Source: an uncultured Oscillospiraceae bacterium
GTDB taxonomy: Bacteria; Bacillota; Clostridia; Oscillospirales; Ruminococcaceae
Length of the DNA: 64,000 nucleotides
NCBI GenBank assembly: GCA_934486875.1
Contig: CAKSPU010000004.1
Location: 17,211-81,210 of the forward strand
Direction of reading: 5' to 3'
Made by a program: the position numbers and the translations under genes. Numbering within the stretch: the first letter of the stretch is position 1; every line of letters begins with the position of its first letter. The notes beneath the pieces were generated by a model. That model did no database searches, had not been told where the DNA came from, and saw nothing but the letters and a program-made list of their open reading frames with translations. Of this stretch, positions 23,877-32,432 are shown piece after piece.

Positions 23877-25568
23877 TTATTTTCCCGATTTTACGATTAC
23901 CTTTCTGTACTTGTCAAAGCGCACCCATTTTTCAAAGAAGCCGCTCTGATCCTTTTCATCTGTCTCGGCATATTCCTTAAGGAACTGCTTTACTTCGCTG
24001 TCGGAGGACGCATTTACGCCGAAGCCTCTGCCGTTTATCACGGGCACGCCGCTGTAGGAATAGTCCGATGCGGGGAGAATTTCGGTTATCTTTCTGTCAC
24101 GCACCTTTACAGCCACGCTGTCTCTCAGCACGATGATGTCGAAGCTATCGGGGTATGTATAGCTCTCGCCCGATACGGGTATCTCGTCCCCTACTGTATA
24201 AGCTGTCTTTACGGGCTGATATTTCAGGACGTTAAGACTGCTTGTGTCGTAGTAAAATTCCTCGAAAATGTCTCCTCTTGCGGTAAGGTCGCCATAGACA
24301 AATGATGCCTTGTCTGCCGATGTGCCGCCCTTTTCACTGAGCTCCTCGACTACTCCGCAGGCGGAGGTCATATTGGTTACACGGTCGATAAGTATAAGCT
24401 CGCCAAGGGTCTTATGGGACTTGAACTTATCTGCCACAATTGCGTCGGTGAGGAGGATATCGCAGAGGGCGATGCCGTTTTTGCTGAGCTTATCGGTCTT
24501 TATATGCTCGCCTGTATTCACGTCAACGGCGTAGTCGATGCCTGTGAGTATTCCGGGGATAGTCTTTGTGCCAAGCTTTACAAGATAGTCCTTGCCGATA
24601 ACAAGGTCTTCATCGTCCATCCAGAGGACTGATGCCTTGATGCGCTTGTAAACGCCGATGTCGGTGTCCTTTATGAGGACGCAGCCACGGGACACGTCCA
24701 CTTCCTTATCAAGGGAAATTGTCACGGGCTGACCCTTGTGTGCGGTATCAGACTGCTTATCGGTGACAAGAATGCCCTTAACGGCTGCCTTTTCGCCGCT
24801 GGGGAGGGCGGTTATAACATCGCCCACGCTTATGCTGCTCGATTCGATCTGTCCCTGAAAGCCTCTGAATGTGCGGTCGGGGCGGCACACTCTCTGAACG
24901 GGCATATAAAAGCCCTGCTCATCGTCGGCGGAGATGTCTGCGTTTTCAAGATATTCAAGAAGTGCGGGGCCATTGTACCAGCTGATATTGTCGGAGCGCT
25001 TTGTTACGTTGTCGCCCTCGGTGGCGGAGAGGGGTATTATCCGGATATTTTCAAGGGAAAGCTCCGATGTAAGCTCGGATATCTGCTTTTCGATCTCCTT
25101 GAATCTTGCTTCGCTGTAGTCAACAAGGTCCATTTTGTTTACGGCGAAAACGAAATATTTGATGCCCATAAGGCTGCATATCCTTGCGTGTCGTCTTGTC
25201 TGGACAAGCACGCCCTGAGATGCATCTACCAGGATAACGGCGAGGTCGGCAAATGATGCGCCTACTGCCATATTACGGGTGTATTCCTCGTGACCCGGAG
25301 TGTCGGCAACGATAAAGCTGCGGTTGTCGGTGGTGAAATATCTGTAGGCAACGTCTATGGTGATGCCCTGCTCACGCTCTGCCATAAGTCCGTCAAGGAG
25401 AAGGGAATAGTCTATCTTTCCGCTTCTGCTGCCCACCTTGCTGTCCAGCTCCAGCGCCTTTTCCTGATCGGCATAGAGGAGCTTTGAGTCGTAGAGGATA
25501 TGTCCGATAAGCGTTGATTTTCCGTCATCTACGCTTCCGCAGGTGATAAATTTAAGTAAGCCTTTCAT
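23877..25568 (-). CDS. cysN: Sulfate adenylyltransferase subunit CysN (GTPase)
   Basis: 563 residues. EF-Tu-like GTPase with G1 GSVDDGKST (11-19), G3 DTPGHEEY (89-96) and G4 NKMD (144-147), followed by the two beta-barrel domains. It couples GTP hydrolysis to synthesis of adenylylsulfate (APS) by CysD. The recognisable core ends near residue 410; about 150 further residues (from FVYGDLTARGDIF on) are not an APS kinase, the usual CysN fusion partner, and are not recognised. The start codon overlaps the cysD stop (TAATG). Confidence 0.95.
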   Translation of the reverse strand: MKGLLKFITCGSVDDGKSTLIGHILYDSKLLYADQEKALELDSKVGSRSGKIDYSLLLDGLMAEREQGITIDVAYRYFTTDNRSFIVADTPGHEEYTRNMAVGASFADLAVILVDASQGVLVQTRRHARICSLMGIKYFVFAVNKMDLVDYSEARFKEIEKQISELTSELSLENIRIIPLSATEGDNVTKRSDNISWYNGPALLEYLENADISADDEQGFYMPVQRVCRPDRTFRGFQGQIESSSISVGDVITALPSGEKAAVKGILVTDKQSDTAHKGQPVTISLDKEVDVSRGCVLIKDTDIGVYKRIKASVLWMDDEDLVIGKDYLVKLGTKTIPGILTGIDYAVDVNTGEHIKTDKLSKNGIALCDILLTDAIVADKFKSHKTLGELILIDRVTNMTSACGVVEELSEKGGTSADKASFVYGDLTARGDIFEEFYYDTSSLNVLKYQPVKTAYTVGDEIPVSGESYTYPDSFDIIVLRDSVAVKVRDRKITEILPASDYSYSGVPVINGRGFGVNASSDSEVKQFLKEYAETDEKDQSGFFEKWVRFDKYRKVIVKSGK

Positions 25569-26467
25569 TAAAAATAGCCCTCCCTTTTACGGCGTTCCAT
25601 ACTTCCTGCCGCTTCGTTGTCGATAACTCTCGATGTTCGCTCAGAGGATACTGCACTGAGGGTCTCAGCAATTATCTCATCAAGAGTATGGGCGGTGGAT
25701 TCCACGCCGCCTGTGAGCGGATAGCAGCCCAGCGTTCTGAAACGGACTGACTTCATCTGAGGCACTTCGCCCTCCTTAAGGGGGAAGCGGTCATCGTCCA
25801 CCATTATAAGATTGCCGTCACGCTCGACTACGGGGCGCTCCGCTGCGAAATAAAGGGGCACGATGTCGATATTCTCACGCTTTATGTACTGCCAGATATC
25901 CATTTCAGTCCAGTTGGAAATGGGGAATACACGAATGCTCTCGCCCTTGTTTATCCTGGGGTTGTAGAGCTTCCACATTTCGGGTCGCTGATTTTTGGGA
26001 TCCCAGGCGTGTGCCGCATTTCTGAATGAGAATATCCTCTCCTTGGCACGGGACTTTTCCTCATCACGTCTGCCGCCGCCGAATGCTGCGGTGAAGCCGT
26101 ATTTGTTCAGAGCCTGCTTGAGTGCCTGAGTTTTCATAATGTCGGTGTATGCGGAGCCGTGGTCAAAGGGATTTATGCCCTGCTTTACGCCGTCCTCGTT
26201 TATGTACTCGATCATTTCAATGCCGAGCTTCTTTGCGGTCTTGTCACGGAAATCTATCATTTCCCTGAACTTCCACGTGGTATTTACGTGGAGGAATGGG
26301 AAGGGGGGCTTTTCGGGATAGAACGCTTTCATCGCAAGATGAAGCATTACGGAGCTGTCCTTTCCGATGGAGTAGAGCATTACGGGCTTTTCGCACTCAG
26401 CCGCAACCTCTCGGATTATATATATAGCCTCAGCTTCAAGCTCGTCGAGATGAGAAAGATCACTCAC
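25568..26467 (-). CDS. cysD: Sulfate adenylyltransferase subunit CysD
   Basis: 299 residues from GTG 26467. PP-loop ATP pyrophosphatase family: [20 protein letters not shown] near residues 30-49, then HVNTTWKF and [16 protein letters not shown]. It makes APS from ATP and sulfate with CysN. A typical C-terminus ends ERRKREGYF. The gap to aprB upstream is 64 nt, the largest inside this part of the operon. Confidence 0.96.
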   Translation of the reverse strand: MSDLSHLDELEAEAIYIIREVAAECEKPVMLYSIGKDSSVMLHLAMKAFYPEKPPFPFLHVNTTWKFREMIDFRDKTAKKLGIEMIEYINEDGVKQGINPFDHGSAYTDIMKTQALKQALNKYGFTAAFGGGRRDEEKSRAKERIFSFRNAAHAWDPKNQRPEMWKLYNPRINKGESIRVFPISNWTEMDIWQYIKRENIDIVPLYFAAERPVVERDGNLIMVDDDRFPLKEGEVPQMKSVRFRTLGCYPLTGGVESTAHTLDEIIAETLSAVSSERTSRVIDNEAAGSMERRKREGYF

Positions 26468-26531
26468 GCTTATTACCTGCCTTTCTTATTTTGAAAAATC
26501 AGAAACAGCTGTCAATTATGACCGCACATTC

Positions 26532-26846
26532 TTAGTATTTATTCGACTCCTTGGGGTCGATGTCGATATTCGTGACATTTCCGTCGGGGCTTTCTATGAC
26601 CCAGCGGAGAAGTCCGTCACGCTTTTCGGTATGCACCATACTGCCGCAGCCGCCCATATCTGCGCCGAGAAAAAAGCTTATGGCGTAAACGGGACATTCC
26701 TTTATGCAGGAGGTGCAGCCCCAGCAGTCCTTGGGATATTTTATATAGGCTTTGCCCGAATCATCAAGCTTTATGAGAGTTCCGGGACATACATTCCGAC
26801 ATTTGCCGCAGCCTATGCATTTGCTCTTATTTATGGCTATGCTCAT
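26532..26846 (-). CDS. aprB: Adenylylsulfate reductase beta subunit-like ferredoxin
   Basis: 104 residues with two [4Fe-4S] motifs, CIGCGKCRNVCP (about 10-21) and CWGCTSCIKECP (about 41-52), and the tail region typical of AprB (GADMGGCGSMVHTE, WVIESPDG). It passes electrons to AprA. Overlaps aprA by 20 nt. Confidence 0.88.
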   Translation of the reverse strand: MSIAINKSKCIGCGKCRNVCPGTLIKLDDSGKAYIKYPKDCWGCTSCIKECPVYAISFFLGADMGGCGSMVHTEKRDGLLRWVIESPDGNVTNIDIDPKESNKY

Positions 26847-28512
26847 AAGCTCTCTGTCCCTCCTCCGTAAGCTCTCTGAGAATTATTTTTATCTCACCGT
26901 TTTCAAGGCGGGAATTGACATATTTTCTCCAGTTTTTGTCGTCCTTTTCGGGATAGTCGAGATTTTCCGCAAAGCAGTGCCACCTTGTTTCGTGGCGGGC
27001 TTTCAGATGTGCGATAACGCTTCGGCATACCGTAAGGCGCTCCCTCAGCTCATAGATGTACATAAGTTCCTGAAAATCATCGGCGTGTAGAGAGTCGGAC
27101 AGTTTTTCTATCCGGCGTATCTTCATATCCGCTATGTCCAGCTGCTTTTCGTTGAACCGGTAATTGGTCTTTATGCCGCCTGCATATGCGTCCATTGCGG
27201 TCTGCATCGCTTCTTCAAGCTGCTCGGTGGAATAAACGCTTCTGTTCTCTCCGAGGAAGCCTTCGGTCTCGGAGATATGCGCCTTTATCTCGGCTTCGGG
27301 AATGGGTGTGGACTTATTCTCAGAGATATATCTCAGTGCGGAGAGGGCTGCTATCTCCCCCTCGGCAAGTGCGCCTGTGACATATTTCTGAGGACAGCCC
27401 CCTGCCACATCTCCTGCGGCGAAAAGTCCGCTTATTGTGGTGGCACGGTCTGTATCCACCCAGTATCCGCAGGCGGTATGACCGCCCACTATGTAGGGCT
27501 CTGTACCCTCTATCTCAACATTCTGCTCGGAAATTTTCTTTCCGCTCTCTATCCACTTTACAGTCTGAGAGGGTGCCATATTGAGGTAGGCATTGATAAG
27601 GGATTTTTCCTTTTCGGGGGAAATGCCCTCAGTCTTAAGGTAGCAGGGACCTCTGCCCTCCAGATTTTCGTTTACTGTTCCGTAAACACGTTCGGAGGTG
27701 GTGAGACCGTATTTTGTTTCATAGACCTCGCCGAGAGAATTTATCTGCTTTGCACCTGCGCCCTGTGCAAGAGTTCCTGTGGGAGCTATGGTATCCTTGC
27801 ATCGCAGGGCGATAAAGCGCATTTCAAGGGAGGTCATCTCTGCGCCGTGCTTTATGCCCATTGCGTAGCCTGCACCTGTGTTGAAGGGGGGATACCACAT
27901 TTTATGGCGGGAAAATCCGGGGTTATTGGGACGGTAAAGTCCTGCCGCTCCGCCTGTGGCTATCATAACGGCTTTGGCTTCGATGGCATAGAATGTATCA
28001 TTCTCAATACCAATGGCGAATGCGCCGTTTATTTTGTTATCGGTAACGGAAATATCGATGACGTTCACTCTGTTGAGCACCGTTACATCGGGGAGCTTTT
28101 CAACCGCCGCCGCAAGGATGGGCTTGATGTTCTCGCCGTTTATCTTGATGTTTCGGTTCCCACGGGCTACGTATTTTCCGTTTTCGTCCTTGAGGATAAC
28201 AAGTCCCATATTCTCAAGCTGCTTTGTGACCTTGTTGAGCCGCTCGGACATTGAATAAAGCAGGTCGTCACGAACTATCCCGTCTGCGTCCTTTCTGGCA
28301 TATTCGACATAGTCTTTTGGGGTGTGTCCCTCGGTAATGTAGGCATTGAGGGCATTCACTCCCGCTGCAAGACAGCCGCTTCGTTTGATATGTGCCTTTT
28401 CGCAGATGAGTATTTTTATATCGGAGCTTTCACGGGCGGTTATGGCTGCCTGACAGCCTGCCGTTCCGCCGCCGATTATAAGCAGATCGGTGGTCAGCTT
28501 TTCATATTTCAC
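26827..28512 (-). CDS. aprA: Adenylylsulfate reductase alpha subunit (AprA-type flavoprotein)
   Basis: 561 residues from GTG 28512 (GGGAGG upstream; overlaps the trxB-like stop). FAD fold LLIIGGGTAGCQAAI at the N-terminus, then EKAHIKRSGCLAAGVNALN, ATGGAAGLYRPNN and the C-terminal SGLFAAGDVAGGCPQKY. It reduces APS to sulfite and AMP. This is the AprBA enzyme known best from sulfate respirers and found in some Clostridia for assimilation; there is no PAPS/APS reductase of the CysH type and no APS kinase here, so it is the only visible route from APS to sulfite. Confidence 0.9.
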   Translation of the reverse strand: MKYEKLTTDLLIIGGGTAGCQAAITARESSDIKILICEKAHIKRSGCLAAGVNALNAYITEGHTPKDYVEYARKDADGIVRDDLLYSMSERLNKVTKQLENMGLVILKDENGKYVARGNRNIKINGENIKPILAAAVEKLPDVTVLNRVNVIDISVTDNKINGAFAIGIENDTFYAIEAKAVMIATGGAAGLYRPNNPGFSRHKMWYPPFNTGAGYAMGIKHGAEMTSLEMRFIALRCKDTIAPTGTLAQGAGAKQINSLGEVYETKYGLTTSERVYGTVNENLEGRGPCYLKTEGISPEKEKSLINAYLNMAPSQTVKWIESGKKISEQNVEIEGTEPYIVGGHTACGYWVDTDRATTISGLFAAGDVAGGCPQKYVTGALAEGEIAALSALRYISENKSTPIPEAEIKAHISETEGFLGENRSVYSTEQLEEAMQTAMDAYAGGIKTNYRFNEKQLDIADMKIRRIEKLSDSLHADDFQELMYIYELRERLTVCRSVIAHLKARHETRWHCFAENLDYPEKDDKNWRKYVNSRLENGEIKIILRELTEEGQRAYEHSHK

Positions 28513-29432
28513 TGCTCTGCCCTCCCTGTTTCTCTCAGATATTTTTCAGCAAAGTAAACACTGTTTGCGCCGTCGGCTGCTGCGGTTATGACCTGTCTCA
28601 GGGGCTTTTCACGGACATCTCCTGCGGCGAAAATGCCCTTGTCGGAGGTGATGCAGTCCTCCCCTGCCACGATATAGCCGCCGTCGTTCATTTTTACAAC
28701 ACCGTCAAGGGGCGATGATGCGGGGGCTGTTCCCACGGCTACGAAAACGCCGTCTGTATCAAGCTTTTTCACATTGCCGTCAATTGATACCACAATGCCG
28801 TCAACATGGCTCTCGCCTGTTATTTCTTCGGGCACTGCGCTCATTACCGTTTCGATATTCTCCTTTGCGGCAACACGGCTGCAAAGGGATCTGTTTCCAC
28901 GGAACTCATCTCTGCGGTGGATAAGGTACACCTTTTCGGCAATGTCCGAAAGGTAAAGGGCTTCACCGAGGGCGGTATCGCCGCCGCCTATGACGGCAAC
29001 GGTCTTTCCCTTGTAAAAGGCTCCGTCGCATACTGCGCAGTAGGAAACTCCCCTGCCCGCAAGCTCTTCCTCGCCCTTTATGCCAAGCTTTCTGTGAGAC
29101 GCTCCTGCGGCGTATATCACCGTTTTTGCTTCATATTCCGCTTCATCGGTGATGAGCCTATATATGCCGTTTTCGGGAACGATTTTTTTAACATCGCCCT
29201 CGATAAATTCGGTCCCCAGAGCTTCGGCGTGACTGCGGAATTTCTCGCCAAGGTCAAAGCCGTTCTCGCCGTAAAGTCCAAGGTAATTATCCACACGCTC
29301 GCTTTCGGCTATCTGACCCGTGCCCATATAAATTTTCTCGATAACGATGAATTTAAGCTCCGCACGGGCTGCATATACCGCCGCAGAAAGTCCTGCCGCT
29401 CCGCTGCCTACTATTATGGTATCATATATCAT
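28509..29432 (-). CDS. trxB: Thioredoxin reductase-like flavoprotein
   Basis: 307 residues from ATG 29432 (GGGGA 9 nt upstream). FAD motif IIVGSGAAGLSAAVYAAR, redox-active CAVC (in GVSYCAVCDGAFYKG), NADPH motif VIGGGDTALGEAL and the closing GIFAAGDV. Its place between the JAMM protease and AprA, with a thioredoxin gene upstream in the same operon, suggests that it keeps that thioredoxin reduced for APS or sulfite reduction or carrier-protein chemistry. Confidence 0.9.
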   Translation of the reverse strand: MIYDTIIVGSGAAGLSAAVYAARAELKFIVIEKIYMGTGQIAESERVDNYLGLYGENGFDLGEKFRSHAEALGTEFIEGDVKKIVPENGIYRLITDEAEYEAKTVIYAAGASHRKLGIKGEEELAGRGVSYCAVCDGAFYKGKTVAVIGGGDTALGEALYLSDIAEKVYLIHRRDEFRGNRSLCSRVAAKENIETVMSAVPEEITGESHVDGIVVSIDGNVKKLDTDGVFVAVGTAPASSPLDGVVKMNDGGYIVAGEDCITSDKGIFAAGDVREKPLRQVITAAADGANSVYFAEKYLRETGRAEQ

Positions 29433-29453
29433 TGACATCATTCCCCGTATAAA

Positions 29454-29867
29454 TCAATCTTCGATTATTATACCCTCATTTTCCGCAATATCCCCTGTTA
29501 TCTTGAAGGAATTGAGGACGGGAGCTGCTCTGTCCATAAGGGAAAGGATAAGATAGCTTGCCTTGCTGTCATAGGCAAGGCGCTTGTCCTCGTCGGAGGG
29601 TCGTGAGGGGGATTCGGGGTGAGAATGCCAGTTGCCCAGAGGAACAAGTCCGTTTGCACGCATATCCTTTACCGCCGCAAGCTGCTCCTTTGGGTCAAGG
29701 GAAAAATGCTCGTTGGAATGGTCGGTATTTGTAAGGAGATATACCTTTTTTATCTCCTTGCCGTCGGGAGTGATCTCCCCTGCGATAAGTCCGCAGGCTT
29801 CCTCGGGGAGAACGCTCTCGGCGTGTCTGAGTATCTTATCAAAATCAGCTTTTTTCAGTTTAACCAT
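29454..29867 (-). CDS. JAMM/MPN+ metalloprotease processing the sulfur carrier
   Basis: 137 residues. Zn protease with Glu22/23 before CGLIAG and the full JAMM motif HSH-x7-S-x2-D (H81, H83, S91, D94). In the CysO/Mec+ system of actinobacteria and the HcyS/HcyD system described in Wolinella such enzymes trim the carrier C-terminus or release the amino acid product. The neighbouring carrier ends GGGSL, so removal of the last residues to expose the Gly end is the most likely job here. Starts 7 nt after the ThiF-like gene. Confidence 0.88.
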   Translation of the reverse strand: MVKLKKADFDKILRHAESVLPEEACGLIAGEITPDGKEIKKVYLLTNTDHSNEHFSLDPKEQLAAVKDMRANGLVPLGNWHSHPESPSRPSDEDKRLAYDSKASYLILSLMDRAAPVLNSFKITGDIAENEGIIIED

Positions 29868-29873
29868 AAGATT

Positions 29874-30698
29874 TCATTCCTCATTTGTAAGATGAACATC
29901 GTCGCACTCGTGCTGCTCGTAGTCGATAAGCTCGGTGATGGTGGGGTGGTCGCCGCAGACTGCGCATTTTGATGTGTCTGTGGGGAGCTTTATCTTTCTG
30001 AACTCCATTGTAAGTGCGTCATAGGTGAGGAGGTAGCCTGTGAGAAGCTCGCCCTGACCGATGATGTACTTGATAGCTTCCATTGCCTGCAAGCTGCCGA
30101 TAACGCCGCCCATTGCACCGATAACGCCTGCCTGCTTGCAGGTGGGAACAGCGTCCTTCGGGGGAGGATTCTTGAATACGCAGCGGTAGCAGGGTCCCTG
30201 TCCCGGAACATAGGTCATAAGCTGACCCTTGAAGCGGATTATTCCTGCGTGGGAGAAAGGCTTCTTCGCCATTACGCAGGCATCGTTTATGAGGAACTTT
30301 GCAGGGAAATTATCGGTTCCGTCGATAATGAAATCATAGTCTGCGATAAGCTCGTTTATGTTCTCACTGGTAACAAAGGTGCGGTAGGTCTTAACGGTGA
30401 CATCGGGGTTTATCGCTTCCATTGTCTCCTTGGCGGACTGCACCTTTGCCTTGCCGATATCGGCGGTGGAGTGGATTATCTGACGCTGGAGATTGGAGAG
30501 GTCTACCTCGTCCGCATCAGCGATACCGATAGTTCCCACGCCTGCTGCCGCAAGATACATCGCCGCAGGTGCGCCAAGACCGCCTGCACCGATTATGAGC
30601 ACCTTGGCGTTGAGGAGCTTCTTCTGTCCCTTTGCGCCGACTTCCTTGAGTATGATGTGTCTTGAATATCTTTCAAGCTGTTCATTTGTAAATGCCAT
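29874..30698 (-). CDS. ThiF/MoeB/HesA-family E1-like adenylyltransferase
   Basis: 274 residues. Rossmann motif LIIGAGGLGAPAAMYLAAAG (about 34-53), adenylation residues DADEVDLSNLQRQ and IDGTDNFP, and two Zn-binding pairs (CYRC and CAVC). It adenylates the C-terminal Gly of a ubiquitin-like sulfur carrier so that sulfide can form the thiocarboxylate. Sits between the carrier gene and the JAMM protease gene. Confidence 0.92.
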   Translation of the reverse strand: MAFTNEQLERYSRHIILKEVGAKGQKKLLNAKVLIIGAGGLGAPAAMYLAAAGVGTIGIADADEVDLSNLQRQIIHSTADIGKAKVQSAKETMEAINPDVTVKTYRTFVTSENINELIADYDFIIDGTDNFPAKFLINDACVMAKKPFSHAGIIRFKGQLMTYVPGQGPCYRCVFKNPPPKDAVPTCKQAGVIGAMGGVIGSLQAMEAIKYIIGQGELLTGYLLTYDALTMEFRKIKLPTDTSKCAVCGDHPTITELIDYEQHECDDVHLTNEE

Positions 30699-30737
30699 TG
30701 TTCACATATCCTTTCCGTAAGTTATAAGCACTTTGAA

Positions 30738-30947
30738 TCAGAGTGAACCGCCACCCATAAAATACAGAAATTCAACGCTGTCGCCGTCCTTTAAAACGGT
30801 GGACTCAAATGCGCCGCTCTCAACAAATTCATCGTTGATAGTTACGGTAACATACTCGGGGGTCTCTACCTTTTCGTCAACAACGAGCTGTGCAACGGTA
30901 AGACCGTCCTTTACCTCTTTCTTTTCGCCTGCAACTGTGATCTTCAT
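30738..30947 (-). CDS. ThiS/MoaD-like sulfur carrier protein with C-terminal extension
   Basis: 69 residues, ubiquitin-like beta-grasp (MKITVAGEKKEV, then VTINDEFV and LKDGDSVEFLYF). It ends MGGGSL: the Gly-Gly needed for thiocarboxylation is followed by Ser-Leu, so it cannot be activated until these residues are cut off, fitting the JAMM protease two genes downstream. No thiamine genes are near, while MetY and sulfite reductase are, so it is assigned to homocysteine (or cysteine) synthesis rather than thiamine. Confidence 0.9.
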   Translation of the reverse strand: MKITVAGEKKEVKDGLTVAQLVVDEKVETPEYVTVTINDEFVESGAFESTVLKDGDSVEFLYFMGGGSL

Positions 30948-30966
30948 AGTGATATTCTCCTTACTG

Positions 30967-31281
30967 TTATAATTTTTCGATCTCAGAAATGATATCCGCT
31001 TTTTTTACTGCGCCTGTGAGCCTTGACTTTTCCTCGCCGCCCTTTATAAAAAGGAGGGTGGGAACGGACATTACGCCGTATTTTTCGGCAAGTGCCGCAT
31101 CAAAATTTATGTTTATCTTCACAAGCTTTATCTTGTCACCAAGCTCGTCCTCGATGTCTGCAAGAACGGGTGAGAGCCTTTTGCAGGGAATGCAGCTGTC
31201 AGAGTAAAAATCCGCAACAACTGCGCCCTCAGCCTTTAATACCTCGGCTTCAAATGTGTCGCCGCTTACTCTCACTGCCAT
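30967..31281 (-). CDS. Thioredoxin with CIPC active site
   Basis: 104 residues from ATG 31281. Thioredoxin fold: VVADFYSDSCIPCKRLSPVL with the active-site pair C30-I-P-C33, the cis-Pro in MSVPTLLF and the closing GAVKKADI. The usual CGPC is changed to CIPC, which should alter the redox potential or the partner. Starts right after tusA (the tusA stop precedes this ATG by one base) and lies with a thioredoxin reductase-like gene in the same operon. Confidence 0.92.
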   Translation of the reverse strand: MAVRVSGDTFEAEVLKAEGAVVADFYSDSCIPCKRLSPVLADIEDELGDKIKLVKININFDAALAEKYGVMSVPTLLFIKGGEEKSRLTGAVKKADIISEIEKL

Positions 31282-31282
31282 A

Positions 31283-31534
31283 TCAGTCACCCACCTTTTT
31301 TACGATGAGTGTGAATGTGCCGTCCTCGTTGTTTATGAGCTTCAGTATCCTGTGACCCTCTTCCTTGATGCTTCTGGGCACGTTCCGGACAGGCTCGCCG
31401 TCATTCATCTTTACCGCAAGTATCTGTCCGTCGTCAAGCTCTTCAAGCGCCACCTTTGCCTTTACGAATGTGGTTGGGCACACAACATCGGTTATATCAA
31501 CATTATCGTCGATTTCAAATTCTATCTCAGCCAT
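31283..31534 (-). CDS. TusA-family sulfurtransferase
   Basis: 83 residues from ATG 31534 (GGAGG upstream). TusA/SirA-like fold with the persulfide Cys19 in VVCPTTFVKAKVAL, followed by the typical DDGQILAV strand. Such proteins carry sulfur as a persulfide. Overlaps the end of the sulfite reductase gene by 8 nt and is followed at once by thioredoxin. It may accept sulfide-derived sulfur and hand it to the ThiS-like carrier; this step is inferred. Confidence 0.82.
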   Translation of the reverse strand: MAEIEFEIDDNVDITDVVCPTTFVKAKVALEELDDGQILAVKMNDGEPVRNVPRSIKEEGHRILKLINNEDGTFTLIVKKVGD

Positions 31535-32387
31535 TGTAAACCTCCATAATTTTCTTTTCAAATTTGTCTCTGCCCACTCTGTCCAGAGTGAACTTGAAGC
31601 GCTCGCCTGCCTTTGCATTTTCAGCAAAGAACTCTATTGCCGCATCACATATCTTCATAAGCTTTTCCTTGTCCTCGATGAACGGGATAATAGCTTCACC
31701 TTTGCTGATGCTGTTTCCGAAAAGTCCGCCGAAGGAAACTATGTAGCCGTGAACGGTGTCCCACGCTTCTGTAGGACAGGCCTTGAAGCATCTTCCGCAG
31801 AAGTTGCACTTTGCTTCATCAACGATGACCTTGCCGTTTTCTATCTTTACTGCTCCCGAGCGGCAGGCTTTTTCGCACACGCCGCAGCCGATGCAGTCGC
31901 TCTCACGCCATTTTACCTTTATGCCGCCCTTTATTCCAAGATCGTTTTCCTCGGATTTAAGACAGTTGTTCTGACAGCCTGTAATGCCGAATTTGAACTT
32001 GTGGGGAAGCTCTCTTGCGAAGTATCTGTCGTCAAGCTCCTTTGCAAGGGAATATGTATCTATGCAGCCTGAGGGGCATATCCCAGCGCCCTGACAGGCG
32101 GTTATCGTTCTTACTCTCGGTCCGCACACGCCCGGCTCAACGCCGCCCTCCCCGAGAGCTGCCTTTACCTCGTCGATATCATCAAGCTTGATAAAGGGTA
32201 TCTCAACGCTCTGGCGGGAGGTCAGATGAACGTGACCGTCACCGAATTTCTCGGCTACCTCCGCTATTTTAGCAAGCTGCACGGAGGTCAGGTTTCCTCC
32301 GACGACACGAAGTCTCAGGGAGAAATTGTTCTTCTGCTTCTGCCTCATAAATCCGCCCTTTTTAAGAGCTGCATAATCTGCTGCCAT
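31527..32387 (-). CDS. Siroheme [4Fe-4S] sulfite reductase with ferredoxin domain
   Basis: 286 residues. N-terminal nitrite/sulfite reductase half (LTSRQSVEIPFI), siroheme-Fe-S ligands in C-x5-C (ACQGAGIC) and C-x3-C (GCQNNC), then two ferredoxin motifs (CIGCGVCEKAC and CNFCGRCFKAC) and a C-terminal sulfite reductase strand region. It reduces sulfite to sulfide with six electrons, probably from ferredoxin. The short length matches small anaerobic-type sulfite reductases. Located between MetY and TusA. Confidence 0.88.
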   Translation of the reverse strand: MAADYAALKKGGFMRQKQKNNFSLRLRVVGGNLTSVQLAKIAEVAEKFGDGHVHLTSRQSVEIPFIKLDDIDEVKAALGEGGVEPGVCGPRVRTITACQGAGICPSGCIDTYSLAKELDDRYFARELPHKFKFGITGCQNNCLKSEENDLGIKGGIKVKWRESDCIGCGVCEKACRSGAVKIENGKVIVDEAKCNFCGRCFKACPTEAWDTVHGYIVSFGGLFGNSISKGEAIIPFIEDKEKLMKICDAAIEFFAENAKAGERFKFTLDRVGRDKFEKKIMEVYNG

Positions 32388-32432
32388 ATCTTTATTCGTC
32401 CTTTCGGTTTAGTTATAAAAATCTCAGACCAA

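Noticed and set aside
27277-28254. A 325-codon open frame antisense to aprA
   Set aside because: Product is Cys/Gly/His-rich shadow sequence without domain pattern; aprA on the other strand is unmistakable.
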